64,000 nucleotides of DNA from assembly GCA_023265995.1 (NCBI GenBank), contig JAHFSA010000002.1, positions 124,001 to 188,000 on the forward strand, given 5' to 3'. Of this stretch, positions 28,381-36,327 are shown piece after piece. Below the pieces are notes generated by a model. The model ran no database searches and was not told the DNA's origin. It worked only from the letters and a program-made list of their open reading frames with translations. Positions within the stretch are counted from its first letter, which is position 1, and the number at the start of each line of letters is the position of its first letter. A program made the translations under genes and the position numbers. This DNA comes from Perlucidibaca sp. (GTDB taxonomy: Bacteria; Pseudomonadota; Gammaproteobacteria; Pseudomonadales; Moraxellaceae).

Positions 28381-29325
28381 ATGATGACCTTGCCTGATCC
28401 GCTTGCCCGTCCGCCCATCGGCCGCAGTCTGCGTGCCCAGCGCGACATTCTCGGCCTGTCGCTCGATGACGCTGCCGAACTCACCATGATGCGCGCGGAA
28501 ACCCTGCGCCACATCGAGGCCGACGACTTCGACACCCTGCCCGAGCCGGTTTTCGTGCGCGGCTATCTGCGCAAGTACGCCCATGCCCTGGGGCTTTCCG
28601 GCGAAGAGCTGGTGGCCCAGTTCGACCTCTGGCAGCGCATTCTCGCCGACATGCAGGCCGAAGCCGCGGCACAGACAATGCCGGCCCCGACGCCGCTGTC
28701 GGCACGACTCTCCAGCCAGCTGGTCGATGCCGGCCACGGCCTGATCCTGATCACGCTGAAAGGCTGGCATGAGGGTCGCGCAGCGCTGAGCCGCATGCCG
28801 GCCGTGCAGTTGCCCCAGGTTGTGGGCATCTGCTGCGCAGCCGGCCTCGCCTGCCTGTTCATGCTACCGACGGACCAGCCGGGCGGACAGGGCCCGACGC
28901 CCATGGCCGCTGTCGCCAGTGCCCGGGCTGAAACTGCCGCCCCGCTCAGTCAGCCGGCCGTGGCCGTGACCCCGGCTGCCAGCACGCCGCTGGCCGTGCC
29001 CGCAGTTGCCGAGCATCAGCCGGCCATTGCGGCAACGGTCGCCACAATGACTCCGCCTGCCGCCAGCAAGCATGTCGCTGCCGCCAAAGTGGCCGGAGCG
29101 GCTGCCGTCGACATGACCACCACGCTGGTGGCCAGCGATCTGACTCATGTCAGGGTCAGCGACAGCCATGGCCTCGTGGTCTTCAACGGTCTGCTGCATC
29201 GCGACGAAACCCTGCGCCTGAGCGGCGAGCCGCCCTTCCACATCGTGCCGGCGCGCCCGGGTCTGGTGAAGGTCTGGCGCAACGGCCGCAACATCACCGA
29301 CACCCGCCTCGCCGAGCTGAACTGA
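28381..29325 (+). CDS. RodZ-like helix-turn-helix membrane protein
   Basis: 314 residues from the ATG at 28381; an in-frame ATG at 28348 has no ribosome-binding site. An HTH_25 domain (IGRSLRAQRDILGLSLDDAAELTMMRAETLRHIEADDFDTLPEPVFVRGYLRKYAHALG) is at the N-terminus, then a membrane helix (VVGICCAAGLACLFML), an Ala/Pro/Thr-rich periplasmic linker and a C-terminal DUF4115 domain (VRVSDSHGLVVFNGLLHRDETLRLSGEPPFHIVPARPG). This is the RodZ architecture, which links MreB to the elongasome. It is not next to ispG or pilF, its usual neighbours, so it may be a relocated or second copy. Confidence 0.82.
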   Translation: MMTLPDPLARPPIGRSLRAQRDILGLSLDDAAELTMMRAETLRHIEADDFDTLPEPVFVRGYLRKYAHALGLSGEELVAQFDLWQRILADMQAEAAAQTMPAPTPLSARLSSQLVDAGHGLILITLKGWHEGRAALSRMPAVQLPQVVGICCAAGLACLFMLPTDQPGGQGPTPMAAVASARAETAAPLSQPAVAVTPAASTPLAVPAVAEHQPAIAATVATMTPPAASKHVAAAKVAGAAAVDMTTTLVASDLTHVRVSDSHGLVVFNGLLHRDETLRLSGEPPFHIVPARPGLVKVWRNGRNITDTRLAELN

Positions 29326-29338
29326 GTCATCCGCCCGC

Positions 29339-30610
29339 CTAGACCGCCCGCACCACCGGCAGCTCGCGCAGGCAGGTGGTGTAGCGCGGCGAGCGCATGC
29401 CGGCACGCATCAGCCAGGCCTGGCTCAGGTTCACGCTGGCCACCTTCAGGGTATCGCGCCCCTGCTCGCGATTGATGCGGTCGAGCACGGCCATGAGCCG
29501 TTGCCGGCGCGGGTCGTCGCCGGGCCGGAACAGATACGGCTGGGCCTCGCTCTCGGCGCAGAGACCGCCCAGCATGACACCCACCTTCTGATAGCCATGG
29601 CCAGGCCGGTAGAGGCGACGCAGCCCCTCGACCGCCGCCGCCACCAGCGCGCCGGTATCGGACGAGGGTGCCGGCAGCGCCACCAGCGTGCTCTCGCGAT
29701 GCTGCGCATCCTGCTGCCGATTGGGATTGGTGCGGATCATGACGTGCACGTATTGCGCCTGTCCGTGCTGGGCTCGCAGACGCGCCGCGACCACAGCGGC
29801 ATGGTGCGCCACCGCCGCATGCAGCACCTCCGGCTCATGTGCCAGCTGCCCGAAGGAGCGCGTCGACATGAGCTGCCGGCGCGGCTCTCCAGCCATTTCC
29901 AGATCCAGACAGGACTCGCCGTTGAGCTCGCGCACCACGCGCTCCTGAACCACGCTGAAGCGACGGCGCATGTCGACCGGATCCGCGCGCCGGAGATCAA
30001 GCGCGCTGCGTATGCCGAGAGCCTCCAGGCGCTCCGCCAGCCGGTAGCCGACGCCCCAGACCGCGCTCGCCGGACAGGCCGCCATGAGACGATCGATCAG
30101 GTCCGGGCCATGATCCAGCACATTGAACACACCGCCCCAGCACGACTGCTGCTTGGCGACATGATTGGCGAACTTGGCGAGCGTCTTGCTGGGACCTATG
30201 CCGACTCCGCAGGAGAGCTTGATGCGCTGCAGCAGCGCCTGACGCATGGCCACGCCATGACGGGTCGCATCCGCCATGCCGGTCAGGGCCAGAAAGGCCT
30301 CGTCTATGCTGTAGCTCTCCACACCCGGCGCGAACTCGCCCAGTATGCTCACCATGCGCCGCGACATGTCGCCATAGAGCGCGTAATTGCTGCTGCGCAC
30401 CAGCACACCGTGCTGCCGGAAGAAGTCGCGCCACTCGTGCAGCGGCGCGCCCATGCGTATGCCCAGCGCCCTCGCCTCGGCCGAGCGCGAAACTATGCAG
30501 CCGTCATTGTTGGACAGCACCACCAGCGGCCGACCGGCCAGCGTCGGCGCGAAGACCTGCTCGCAGCTCGCGTAGAAGTTGTTGGCATCGACCAGGGCGA
30601 AAAGACTCAC
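29339..30610 (-). CDS. umuC: DNA polymerase V catalytic subunit
   Basis: 423 residues from a GTG at 30610 that overlaps the umuD stop (GTGA); the 552-residue track ORF runs through umuD in another frame. Y-family motifs: FALVDANNFYASCEQVF (metal Asp), SYSIDEAF (catalytic Asp-Glu), GIGPSKTLAKFANHVAK, and a C-terminal little finger. It performs error-prone translesion synthesis with UmuD'2 during the SOS response. Length matches UmuC (422 aa in E. coli). Confidence 0.95.
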   Translation of the reverse strand: MSLFALVDANNFYASCEQVFAPTLAGRPLVVLSNNDGCIVSRSAEARALGIRMGAPLHEWRDFFRQHGVLVRSSNYALYGDMSRRMVSILGEFAPGVESYSIDEAFLALTGMADATRHGVAMRQALLQRIKLSCGVGIGPSKTLAKFANHVAKQQSCWGGVFNVLDHGPDLIDRLMAACPASAVWGVGYRLAERLEALGIRSALDLRRADPVDMRRRFSVVQERVVRELNGESCLDLEMAGEPRRQLMSTRSFGQLAHEPEVLHAAVAHHAAVVAARLRAQHGQAQYVHVMIRTNPNRQQDAQHRESTLVALPAPSSDTGALVAAAVEGLRRLYRPGHGYQKVGVMLGGLCAESEAQPYLFRPGDDPRRQRLMAVLDRINREQGRDTLKVASVNLSQAWLMRAGMRSPRYTTCLRELPVVRAV

Positions 30611-31038
30611 GACCGGAACTGCGTGATGGCCGCCACGACGACGCCGAAGACCTGCAGCTCCTCGCCGGGAGGCACGCGAATCACCGGATAATCGGGATTG
30701 GCCGGATGCAGCTCGGCACCGTGGCGCCCCTGCCGGAAGCGCTTGAGCGTGAACTCGCCGGCCACGCTGGCCACCACGATGTCGCCATGTGCCGGACGAC
30801 GCCCGCCCTCCACCGCCACCAGCGAGCCGTCGAGTATGCCGGCGTCGCGCATGGAGTCGCCCTGCACGCGCAGGAAGAAGGTCGCGGCGGCATCGCGCAC
30901 GACCAGTTCGTTGAGATCGATGGGCTGGTCGAGATAGTCGGCCGCCGGAGACGGAAAGCCGGCGCGCACAGGCAACACGTACAGCGGCAGGGCACAACGT
31001 GGCGGGTCAACCAGGGCAGAAGCAAGAATACTGTTCAT
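30607..31038 (-). CDS. umuD: SOS mutagenesis protease-like protein
   Basis: 143 residues. The self-cleavage site is Ala26-Gly27 in VRAGFPSPAADY. Catalytic Ser62 (QGDSMRDAG) and Lys99 (EFTLKRF) are present. RecA-stimulated cleavage yields UmuD', the partner of UmuC. The assigned ATG lies inside the LexA-like palindrome and has no Shine-Dalgarno sequence, so the true start could be an unusual codon slightly downstream; the next standard ATG is far inside the protein. Confidence 0.93.
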   Translation of the reverse strand: MNSILASALVDPPRCALPLYVLPVRAGFPSPAADYLDQPIDLNELVVRDAAATFFLRVQGDSMRDAGILDGSLVAVEGGRRPAHGDIVVASVAGEFTLKRFRQGRHGAELHPANPDYPVIRVPPGEELQVFGVVVAAITQFRS

Positions 31039-31057
31039 ATGATCAGTATTCTTGCTT
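31020..31057 (-). promoter_or_regulatory. LexA/SOS box inside a 38-bp inverted repeat
   Basis: AAGCAAGAATACTG and CAGTATTCTTGCTT are perfect 14-base arms around 10 bases. The core TACTG-N10-CAGTA (31029-31048) matches the gammaproteobacterial LexA consensus. It covers the umuD start codon at 31036-31038. A -10-like TATAAA reads on the minus strand at 31057-31062, so LexA would sit over the transcription start. Confidence 0.85.
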
Positions 31058-31082
31058 TTATACAGGAGAAGTCAATGACTGG

Positions 31083-31373
31083 TCAGGACGGTACCGCGTG
31101 CAGCCGCAGACCCAGGGCCTGGGTGACCTTGAGAATGGTATCGAAGCTGGGGACGCGCTCACCGGACAGCGCCTTGTACAGACTCTCCCGCGACAGTCCG
31201 GTCGCACGCGCGATCCGAGCCATTCCTTGCGCTCTCGCAATATCGCCCAGTGCCTTGGCAATGAACGCGGCATCACCCCCCGCCTCCGCCATGCAGGCAT
31301 CCAGATAGTGCGCCATCTCTTCCGGTGTGCGGAGATGCTCGGCGACATCATATGCAGTGGTTTCAAGCGTCAT
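31083..31373 (-). CDS. HI1420-family antitoxin (HTH)
   Basis: 96 residues. The C-terminal half has a Cro/XRE-type helix-turn-helix (MARIARATGLSRESLYKALSGERVPSFDTILKVTQALGLRL), and the N-terminus YDVAEHLRTPEEMAHYLDACMAE is typical of the addiction-module antidote family exemplified by HI1420. GGAGG is spaced best for the second of two adjacent ATGs. It overlaps the toxin stop by 11 bases and neutralises it; it probably represses its own promoter. It ends 44 bases before umuD, with no terminator between. Confidence 0.88.
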   Translation of the reverse strand: MTLETTAYDVAEHLRTPEEMAHYLDACMAEAGGDAAFIAKALGDIARAQGMARIARATGLSRESLYKALSGERVPSFDTILKVTQALGLRLHAVPS

Positions 31374-31671
31374 CATGCGCCTCCAGCTGTCGTGCCATGC
31401 GCCGAGCCACATCGATATCCATGACCTGGCTGGATTTGTCTCCGCCGGCCAGCAGGATGATCAACTGACGCCCCTGCCGTGTGAAATAAACGCGATAGCC
31501 CGGGCCGTGATCAATGCGCAACTCAGTAACGCGATCTCCCACGAACCTGGCATCGCCCGGATGCCCTGCAGCCAGGCGCTCGATACGCATTTGAATGCGC
31601 GCACGCGCCCTCAGGTCACCGAGACCATCGAGCCACGCGGCATAGCGGGCGGTTTTCCGGAGTTCCACCAT
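31363..31671 (-). CDS. HI1419-family RelE/ParE-superfamily toxin
   Basis: 102 residues from the ATG at 31671 (MVELRKTARYAAWLDGLGD); an ATG four codons upstream is possible. RIERLAAGHPGDARFVGDRVTELRIDHGPGYRVYFTRQG matches the PF05973 phage-derived Gp49-like/HI1419 family. Members are RelE-fold toxins, probably mRNA interferases. Toxin precedes antitoxin, the usual order for this family. Confidence 0.88.
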   Translation of the reverse strand: MVELRKTARYAAWLDGLGDLRARARIQMRIERLAAGHPGDARFVGDRVTELRIDHGPGYRVYFTRQGRQLIILLAGGDKSSQVMDIDVARRMARQLEAHDDA

Positions 31672-31706
31672 GAGTGTATCCATCTGGCTACAAACAGGCA
31701 AACGCT

Positions 31707-31727
31707 GCCTACCCATCAAAGGTAGGC
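31707..31727 (-). promoter_or_regulatory. Inverted repeat upstream of toxin gene
   Basis: GCCTACC and GGTAGGC form a perfect 7-bp inverted repeat around seven bases, about 36 bases before the toxin start. A plausible operator for antitoxin autoregulation. The remaining ~170 bases toward alkB show no gene; they must hold the alkB promoter. Confidence 0.5.
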
Positions 31728-31899
31728 ACGACTCCGTCAATCCGCTGAAAAACACGCACCCGGCCTTCTTTCTGGTACGTCATTACCAACTTGATCTGTC
31801 ACCGGCGTTTCAAGACATAAACCCGGCGTCCGGCAACTGGCCGAAATACCCTGTCTGCCGACAATGTTACATTACCAAAAGAACAGAGGTAGCCAGCCC

Positions 31900-33183
31900 A
31901 TGAATGCCCAGGTCAACGCCGACGCCATCGCCCAAACCGGCCAACCCGAACAGACGGCCGCACAGAAGGCCAACTGGAAGGATCCCAAGCGCTACCTCTG
32001 GCTGCTCAGCCCCGCCCTGCCGGCGATCGGTCTGGCCGCCGTGTCCGCCTACGCCATCGCCCCGAAAAAGCTGCGTCCGCTGTCCTGGATAGGCCCGGTC
32101 ATGATCCATGGTGTCATCCCGGCGCTGGACCGCGCGATCGGCGGCGACACCAGCAACCCGCCGGAAGAAGTCATCGCCAAGCTGGAGAACGACAAGTACT
32201 ACCAGGCCGTCGTCAAGGCCTTCATCCCGGCCCAGTACGCCACCACTTTCCTGGCCACCTGGCTGGTCGGCCGCCGCAAGGACATGCCGCTGGCCGACTA
32301 CCTCGGTCTGACCCTGACCGTGGGCGCCGTCAACGGCATCGCCATCAACACCGGCCACGAGCTGTCGCACAAGCACAGCAAGCTCGACCGCTTCTTCTCC
32401 ATGCTGGCGCTGGCGCCGAGCGGCTACACCCACTTCGCCGTCGAGCACCCCTACGGCCATCACAAGCGCGTCGCCACGCCGGAAGATCCGGCCAGCAGCC
32501 GCATGGGCGAAAGCTTCTGGAAGTTCCTGCCGCGCACCGTCATCGGCGGCTTCAAGTCGGCGTACGAAATCGAGAAGCGTCGTCTGGAGCGCAAAGGCAA
32601 GAGCTTCTGGTGCCTGGAGAACGAGCTGCTGCAGGGCTGGGCCATGAGCGCAGCCGTGTTCGGTGCCGCCACCGTGGTCGGCGGCCCGCGCGCCATCCCC
32701 TTCCTGGTCGGTCAGGCCGCCTACGGCGCCTCGCTGCTGGAGGTCATCAACTACATCGAGCACTACGGCCTCAAACGCGCCAAGAACGCCAGCGGCAAGT
32801 ACGAGCGCACGCAGCCGGAACACAGCTGGAACAGCAACGAGATCGTCAGCAACCTGTTCCTCTACCAGCTGCAGCGCCACAGCGACCACCACGCGCACCC
32901 GACCCGCAGCTTCCAGGCCCTGCGCCACTTCGAGCACGCGCCGCAGCTGCCCGGCGGCTACGCCTCCATGCTGCTGCCGGCCTACTTCCCGTCGTGGTGG
33001 TTCGGCCTGATGGACCAGCGTGTGGTCGATCACTACCAGGGCGATCTGGAGCGCATCAACATGGATCCGGAGGCCCGCGAGGCACTGATGGCGCGCTACG
33101 GCAAGCCGGTGGGTGCCGCGGTTGCCGACAGCAGCACGGACAACACGGAAGCCGCCGCCGAGCCGCAGACTGCCGTGGCCTGA
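31900..33183 (+). CDS. alkB: Alkane 1-monooxygenase
   Basis: 427 residues. The ATG at 31900 follows AGAGG. Four diagnostic motifs: GHELSHKH (~153-159), EHPYGHHKR (~182-190), NYIEHYGLKR (~284-293) and LQRHSDHHAHP (~324-334), supplying the diiron histidines, among six hydrophobic helices. It hydroxylates n-alkanes to 1-alkanols in the inner membrane using rubredoxin electrons. No rubredoxin, rubredoxin reductase or AlkS gene is nearby. A Glu/Ala/Thr-rich C-terminal tail (~20 aa) is extra. Confidence 0.96.
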   Translation: MNAQVNADAIAQTGQPEQTAAQKANWKDPKRYLWLLSPALPAIGLAAVSAYAIAPKKLRPLSWIGPVMIHGVIPALDRAIGGDTSNPPEEVIAKLENDKYYQAVVKAFIPAQYATTFLATWLVGRRKDMPLADYLGLTLTVGAVNGIAINTGHELSHKHSKLDRFFSMLALAPSGYTHFAVEHPYGHHKRVATPEDPASSRMGESFWKFLPRTVIGGFKSAYEIEKRRLERKGKSFWCLENELLQGWAMSAAVFGAATVVGGPRAIPFLVGQAAYGASLLEVINYIEHYGLKRAKNASGKYERTQPEHSWNSNEIVSNLFLYQLQRHSDHHAHPTRSFQALRHFEHAPQLPGGYASMLLPAYFPSWWFGLMDQRVVDHYQGDLERINMDPEAREALMARYGKPVGAAVADSSTDNTEAAAEPQTAVA

Positions 33184-33201
33184 TGCTTCAGGTTTCGCCA
33201 T

Positions 33202-33240
33202 AAAGCAAAAGCCCCGGTCAAGCCGGGGCTTTTGCTTTTC
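33202..33240. terminator. Strong bidirectional intrinsic terminator
   Basis: AAAGCAAAAGCCCCGG and CCGGGGCTTTTGCTTT form a 16-bp perfect stem with loop TCAAG. T-rich and A-rich flanks let it work in both directions, for alkB and for the convergent RND operon. Confidence 0.93.
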
Positions 33241-33264
33241 ACGTCTCGCGCTGCATCAACCGAC

Positions 33265-36200
33265 TCAGCCCGGCGTAGTCTCCCTCTGCACCTTGAACCA
33301 GGCCGCGTACAGCGCCGGCACGAAGAGCAGCGTCAATGCCGTGGCCACCACCAGGCCGCCCATGATGGACAGCGCCATGGGGCCCCAGAACACACTGTGC
33401 GACAGCGGCACCATGGCCAGGATGGCCGCCGCCGCAGTCAGCACGACCGGACGCGAACGACGTACCGTGGCCTCGACAATCGCCGTCCATGCCGGCACGC
33501 CCTGCTCGATGTCCTGCTCGATCTGGTCCACCAGGATCACCGAGTTACGCATGATCATGCCGCCCAGGGCGATGACGCCGAGCAGCGCGACGAAGCCGAA
33601 CGGGGCATTGAACAGCAGCAACGCCGGCACCACGCCGATCAGGCCCAGCGGTGCCGTCATGAACACCATGAACACACGCGAGAAGCTCTGCAGCTGCATC
33701 ATGAGAATGGTCAGCATGGTCAGCAGCATGACCGGGAACACCACCGCCAGCGCCTGATTGGCCTTCGCGCTCTCCTCGATGGCACCGCCCTGCTGGATCT
33801 CGTAGCCCGGCGGCAGATTATCGATGACCTTCTGCAGCGAGGGCATGATCTTCTGCGTGGCATACGGCGCCTGCACACCATCGGCGACGTCGCTGCGCAC
33901 GGTCAGCACCATGTTGCGATTGCGCCGCCACAGCACAGGCTCCTCGAAGGTCGACTCGACCTTGGCCACCTGGCCCAGCGGCACCACACCACCGGTACGC
34001 GAGAACAGCGCGATATCACCAATGCCGGACAGCGACTTGCGCTCCTCGGGTGTGCCGCGCACGACGATGTCGATCAACTCCTCACCACGACGGATCTGAC
34101 TCACCGGCGCGCCGGACAGCGTGGTCTGCACGAGATCGGAAATGTCGGCGCTGGAAATGCCGAGCAGTCGCGCCTTGTTCTGGTCGACGTCGAGCTTGAG
34201 CGTACGCACCTGGTCATTCCAGTCGAGCTGGGTGTCACGCACCAGCGGACTCTGACGCACGATGTCGCGGACCTGATAGGCAATGCGACGCACCTCGGCG
34301 GCTTCCGGCCCGACCACGCGGAACTGCACCGGGAAGCCCACCGGCGGACCGAACTCCAGACGCAGCACGCGACCACGCACGGTCGGAAACTCGCGATCGG
34401 CATCGAACAGGGCGATCAGGCGCTTGCGCACGGCCTCGCGCACTTCCAGATTGCGCGTCATGACCACGAACTGGGCATAGCCCGGGTTGGGCAGCTCGGG
34501 CTGCAGCGACAGGTAGAAGCGCGGCGAGCCCTGACCGGTATAGGCGGTGAAGAAGGCGATGTCCTTGTCCTTGGCGAGGACCTTCTCGAGACGCTCGACC
34601 TCGCGCTCGGTGGCCTGGAACGAAGCGCCCTCCTTCAGACGCAGCTCGACCAGCAGCTCCGGACGCGAGGCGCTCGGGAAGAACTGCTGCTGCACCAGCG
34701 CCATGCCGGCCAGCGCCACCACGAACAGGCCACCGGTCGCCAGCAACACCTTCTTGCGATGCTCGACGCAGTAATCGATCCAGCGCCGCAGACGGATGTA
34801 GACCGGCCTGTCGTAGGGGTCGTGGTGACCCTGCTCGGAAAGATTCTTCGGCAGCATGAGCACGCCGAGATAGGGCGTGAACACCACCGCCACGAACCAC
34901 GACACGATGAGCGCGATGCCGACGATCCAGAAGATGGCGCCGGCATATTCACCCGCGGTGGACTTGGCGAAACCGACCGGCATGAAGCCGGCCAGCGTCA
35001 CCAGCGTGCCGGTCAGCATGGGAAACGCGGTGGAGGTATAGGCGAAGGTGGCCGCGCGCACGCGATCCCAGCCCTGCTCCATCTTCACCACCATCATCTC
35101 GACCGCGATGATGGCGTCGTCGACCAGCAGGCCGAGCGCAATGATCAGCGAGCCCAGCGTGATGCGATCGAGATTCCAGCCGGTAGCCTTCATGATCACC
35201 GCGACGATGCCCAGCACCAGCGGCACCGAGGCTGCCACGACAATGCCGGTGCGCCAGCCGAGGAAGAGGAAGGACACCGCCAGCACGATCACCAGTGCCT
35301 CCACGAAGGACTTCTCGAATTCCGCCACTGACTCCTCGGCGACCTTGGGCTGGTCGGCGTACTTCTCGATCTCCACGCCCACAGGCAGGTCGGCGCGTAT
35401 CTTCGCCAGCTCGGCGTCGAGGTCGCGACCGAACTGGATGATGTTGGCATTGGTGACCATGGTCACGCCTATGGCCAGCACCGGCTGGCCGTTGTGGCGG
35501 ACGGTGAAGCTGGCCGGGTCCTCATAGCCGCTGTAGACCTTGGCGATGTCGCCCAGGCGGACGAGGTTGCCGCCGGCCTCTATGCTGAGATCGGCGACAT
35601 CGGCGGCAGAGTGCAGGCTGCCATCGAGATGCGTGAAAACGCGGTCGCCGTCGGTATCGACAAAGCCCGAGGGCTTGACCTGGTTCTGCTGTGCGATGGC
35701 CTCGAACACGGCTTGCGGCGGCAGACCCAGAGCGGCCATGCGCCGGCTGGAGACCTCGACATAGACCTTCTCGGCCTGCTTGCCGAGAATGTTGACCTTG
35801 TTGGCGGAAGGTACTGTCTGCAGGCGGCGCTTGATGTTCTCGGCGAACTCCTGCAGCTCGGCCTGGGTCACGCCATCTCCACGCAGGGCGTAGAGCGTGG
35901 TGTACACGTCGGTGTACTCGTCATTGTAGAAGGGGCCACGCACGCCAGGCGGGAAGTCGCCATGGACATCGCCGATCTTCTTGCGCGCCTGGTACCACAT
36001 CTCCTTGAGCTGCTCGCCGGAGTTGCGGCCATCAATGACGAAGGTCATGCCGCCATAGCCCTGGCGCGCGAAGCTCTGCACGTACTTGAGGTTGGGCAGC
36101 TCCTGCACCGCGCGTTCCATGCGGTTGAGCACCTGATCCTGCACTTCCTGCGCGGTCGCGCCCGGCCAGATCACCACCGCGGTCATCGCCGGCACGTTGA

Positions 36201-36327
36201 AGTTGGGGTCTTCCTGGCGGCCCAGGCCGTTGAACGCAACCACGCCGGCGAGCAGCGAGGCGATCATCAGGAAGATCACCATGGCGCGGTGCTTGACCGC
36301 CCATTCGGAGAGATTGAAGCCCTTCAT
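33265..36327 (-). CDS. RND efflux permease (HAE1 type)
   Basis: 1020 residues, full RND length. The N-terminal helix MKGFNLSEWAVKHRAMVIFLMIASLL, two large periplasmic domains, and the TM4 acidic pair in LGLLVDDAIIAVEMM needed for proton translocation are present. PGVRGPFYNDEYTDVYTTLYAL and the overall start resemble TriC/VexF-like members of the hydrophobe/amphiphile family. It forms a tripartite pump with the adaptor and outer-membrane genes just upstream, with four-base overlaps. Substrate unknown. Confidence 0.95.
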   Translation of the reverse strand: MKGFNLSEWAVKHRAMVIFLMIASLLAGVVAFNGLGRQEDPNFNVPAMTAVVIWPGATAQEVQDQVLNRMERAVQELPNLKYVQSFARQGYGGMTFVIDGRNSGEQLKEMWYQARKKIGDVHGDFPPGVRGPFYNDEYTDVYTTLYALRGDGVTQAELQEFAENIKRRLQTVPSANKVNILGKQAEKVYVEVSSRRMAALGLPPQAVFEAIAQQNQVKPSGFVDTDGDRVFTHLDGSLHSAADVADLSIEAGGNLVRLGDIAKVYSGYEDPASFTVRHNGQPVLAIGVTMVTNANIIQFGRDLDAELAKIRADLPVGVEIEKYADQPKVAEESVAEFEKSFVEALVIVLAVSFLFLGWRTGIVVAASVPLVLGIVAVIMKATGWNLDRITLGSLIIALGLLVDDAIIAVEMMVVKMEQGWDRVRAATFAYTSTAFPMLTGTLVTLAGFMPVGFAKSTAGEYAGAIFWIVGIALIVSWFVAVVFTPYLGVLMLPKNLSEQGHHDPYDRPVYIRLRRWIDYCVEHRKKVLLATGGLFVVALAGMALVQQQFFPSASRPELLVELRLKEGASFQATEREVERLEKVLAKDKDIAFFTAYTGQGSPRFYLSLQPELPNPGYAQFVVMTRNLEVREAVRKRLIALFDADREFPTVRGRVLRLEFGPPVGFPVQFRVVGPEAAEVRRIAYQVRDIVRQSPLVRDTQLDWNDQVRTLKLDVDQNKARLLGISSADISDLVQTTLSGAPVSQIRRGEELIDIVVRGTPEERKSLSGIGDIALFSRTGGVVPLGQVAKVESTFEEPVLWRRNRNMVLTVRSDVADGVQAPYATQKIMPSLQKVIDNLPPGYEIQQGGAIEESAKANQALAVVFPVMLLTMLTILMMQLQSFSRVFMVFMTAPLGLIGVVPALLLFNAPFGFVALLGVIALGGMIMRNSVILVDQIEQDIEQGVPAWTAIVEATVRRSRPVVLTAAAAILAMVPLSHSVFWGPMALSIMGGLVVATALTLLFVPALYAAWFKVQRETTPG

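Noticed and set aside
30611-30997. N-terminal extension of the umuC ORF
   Set aside because: It lies within umuD in another frame; UmuC alignment starts at the GTG at 30610.
33232-35331. 699-residue plus-strand ORF
   Set aside because: Antisense to the RND permease; His/Arg-rich low-complexity translation.
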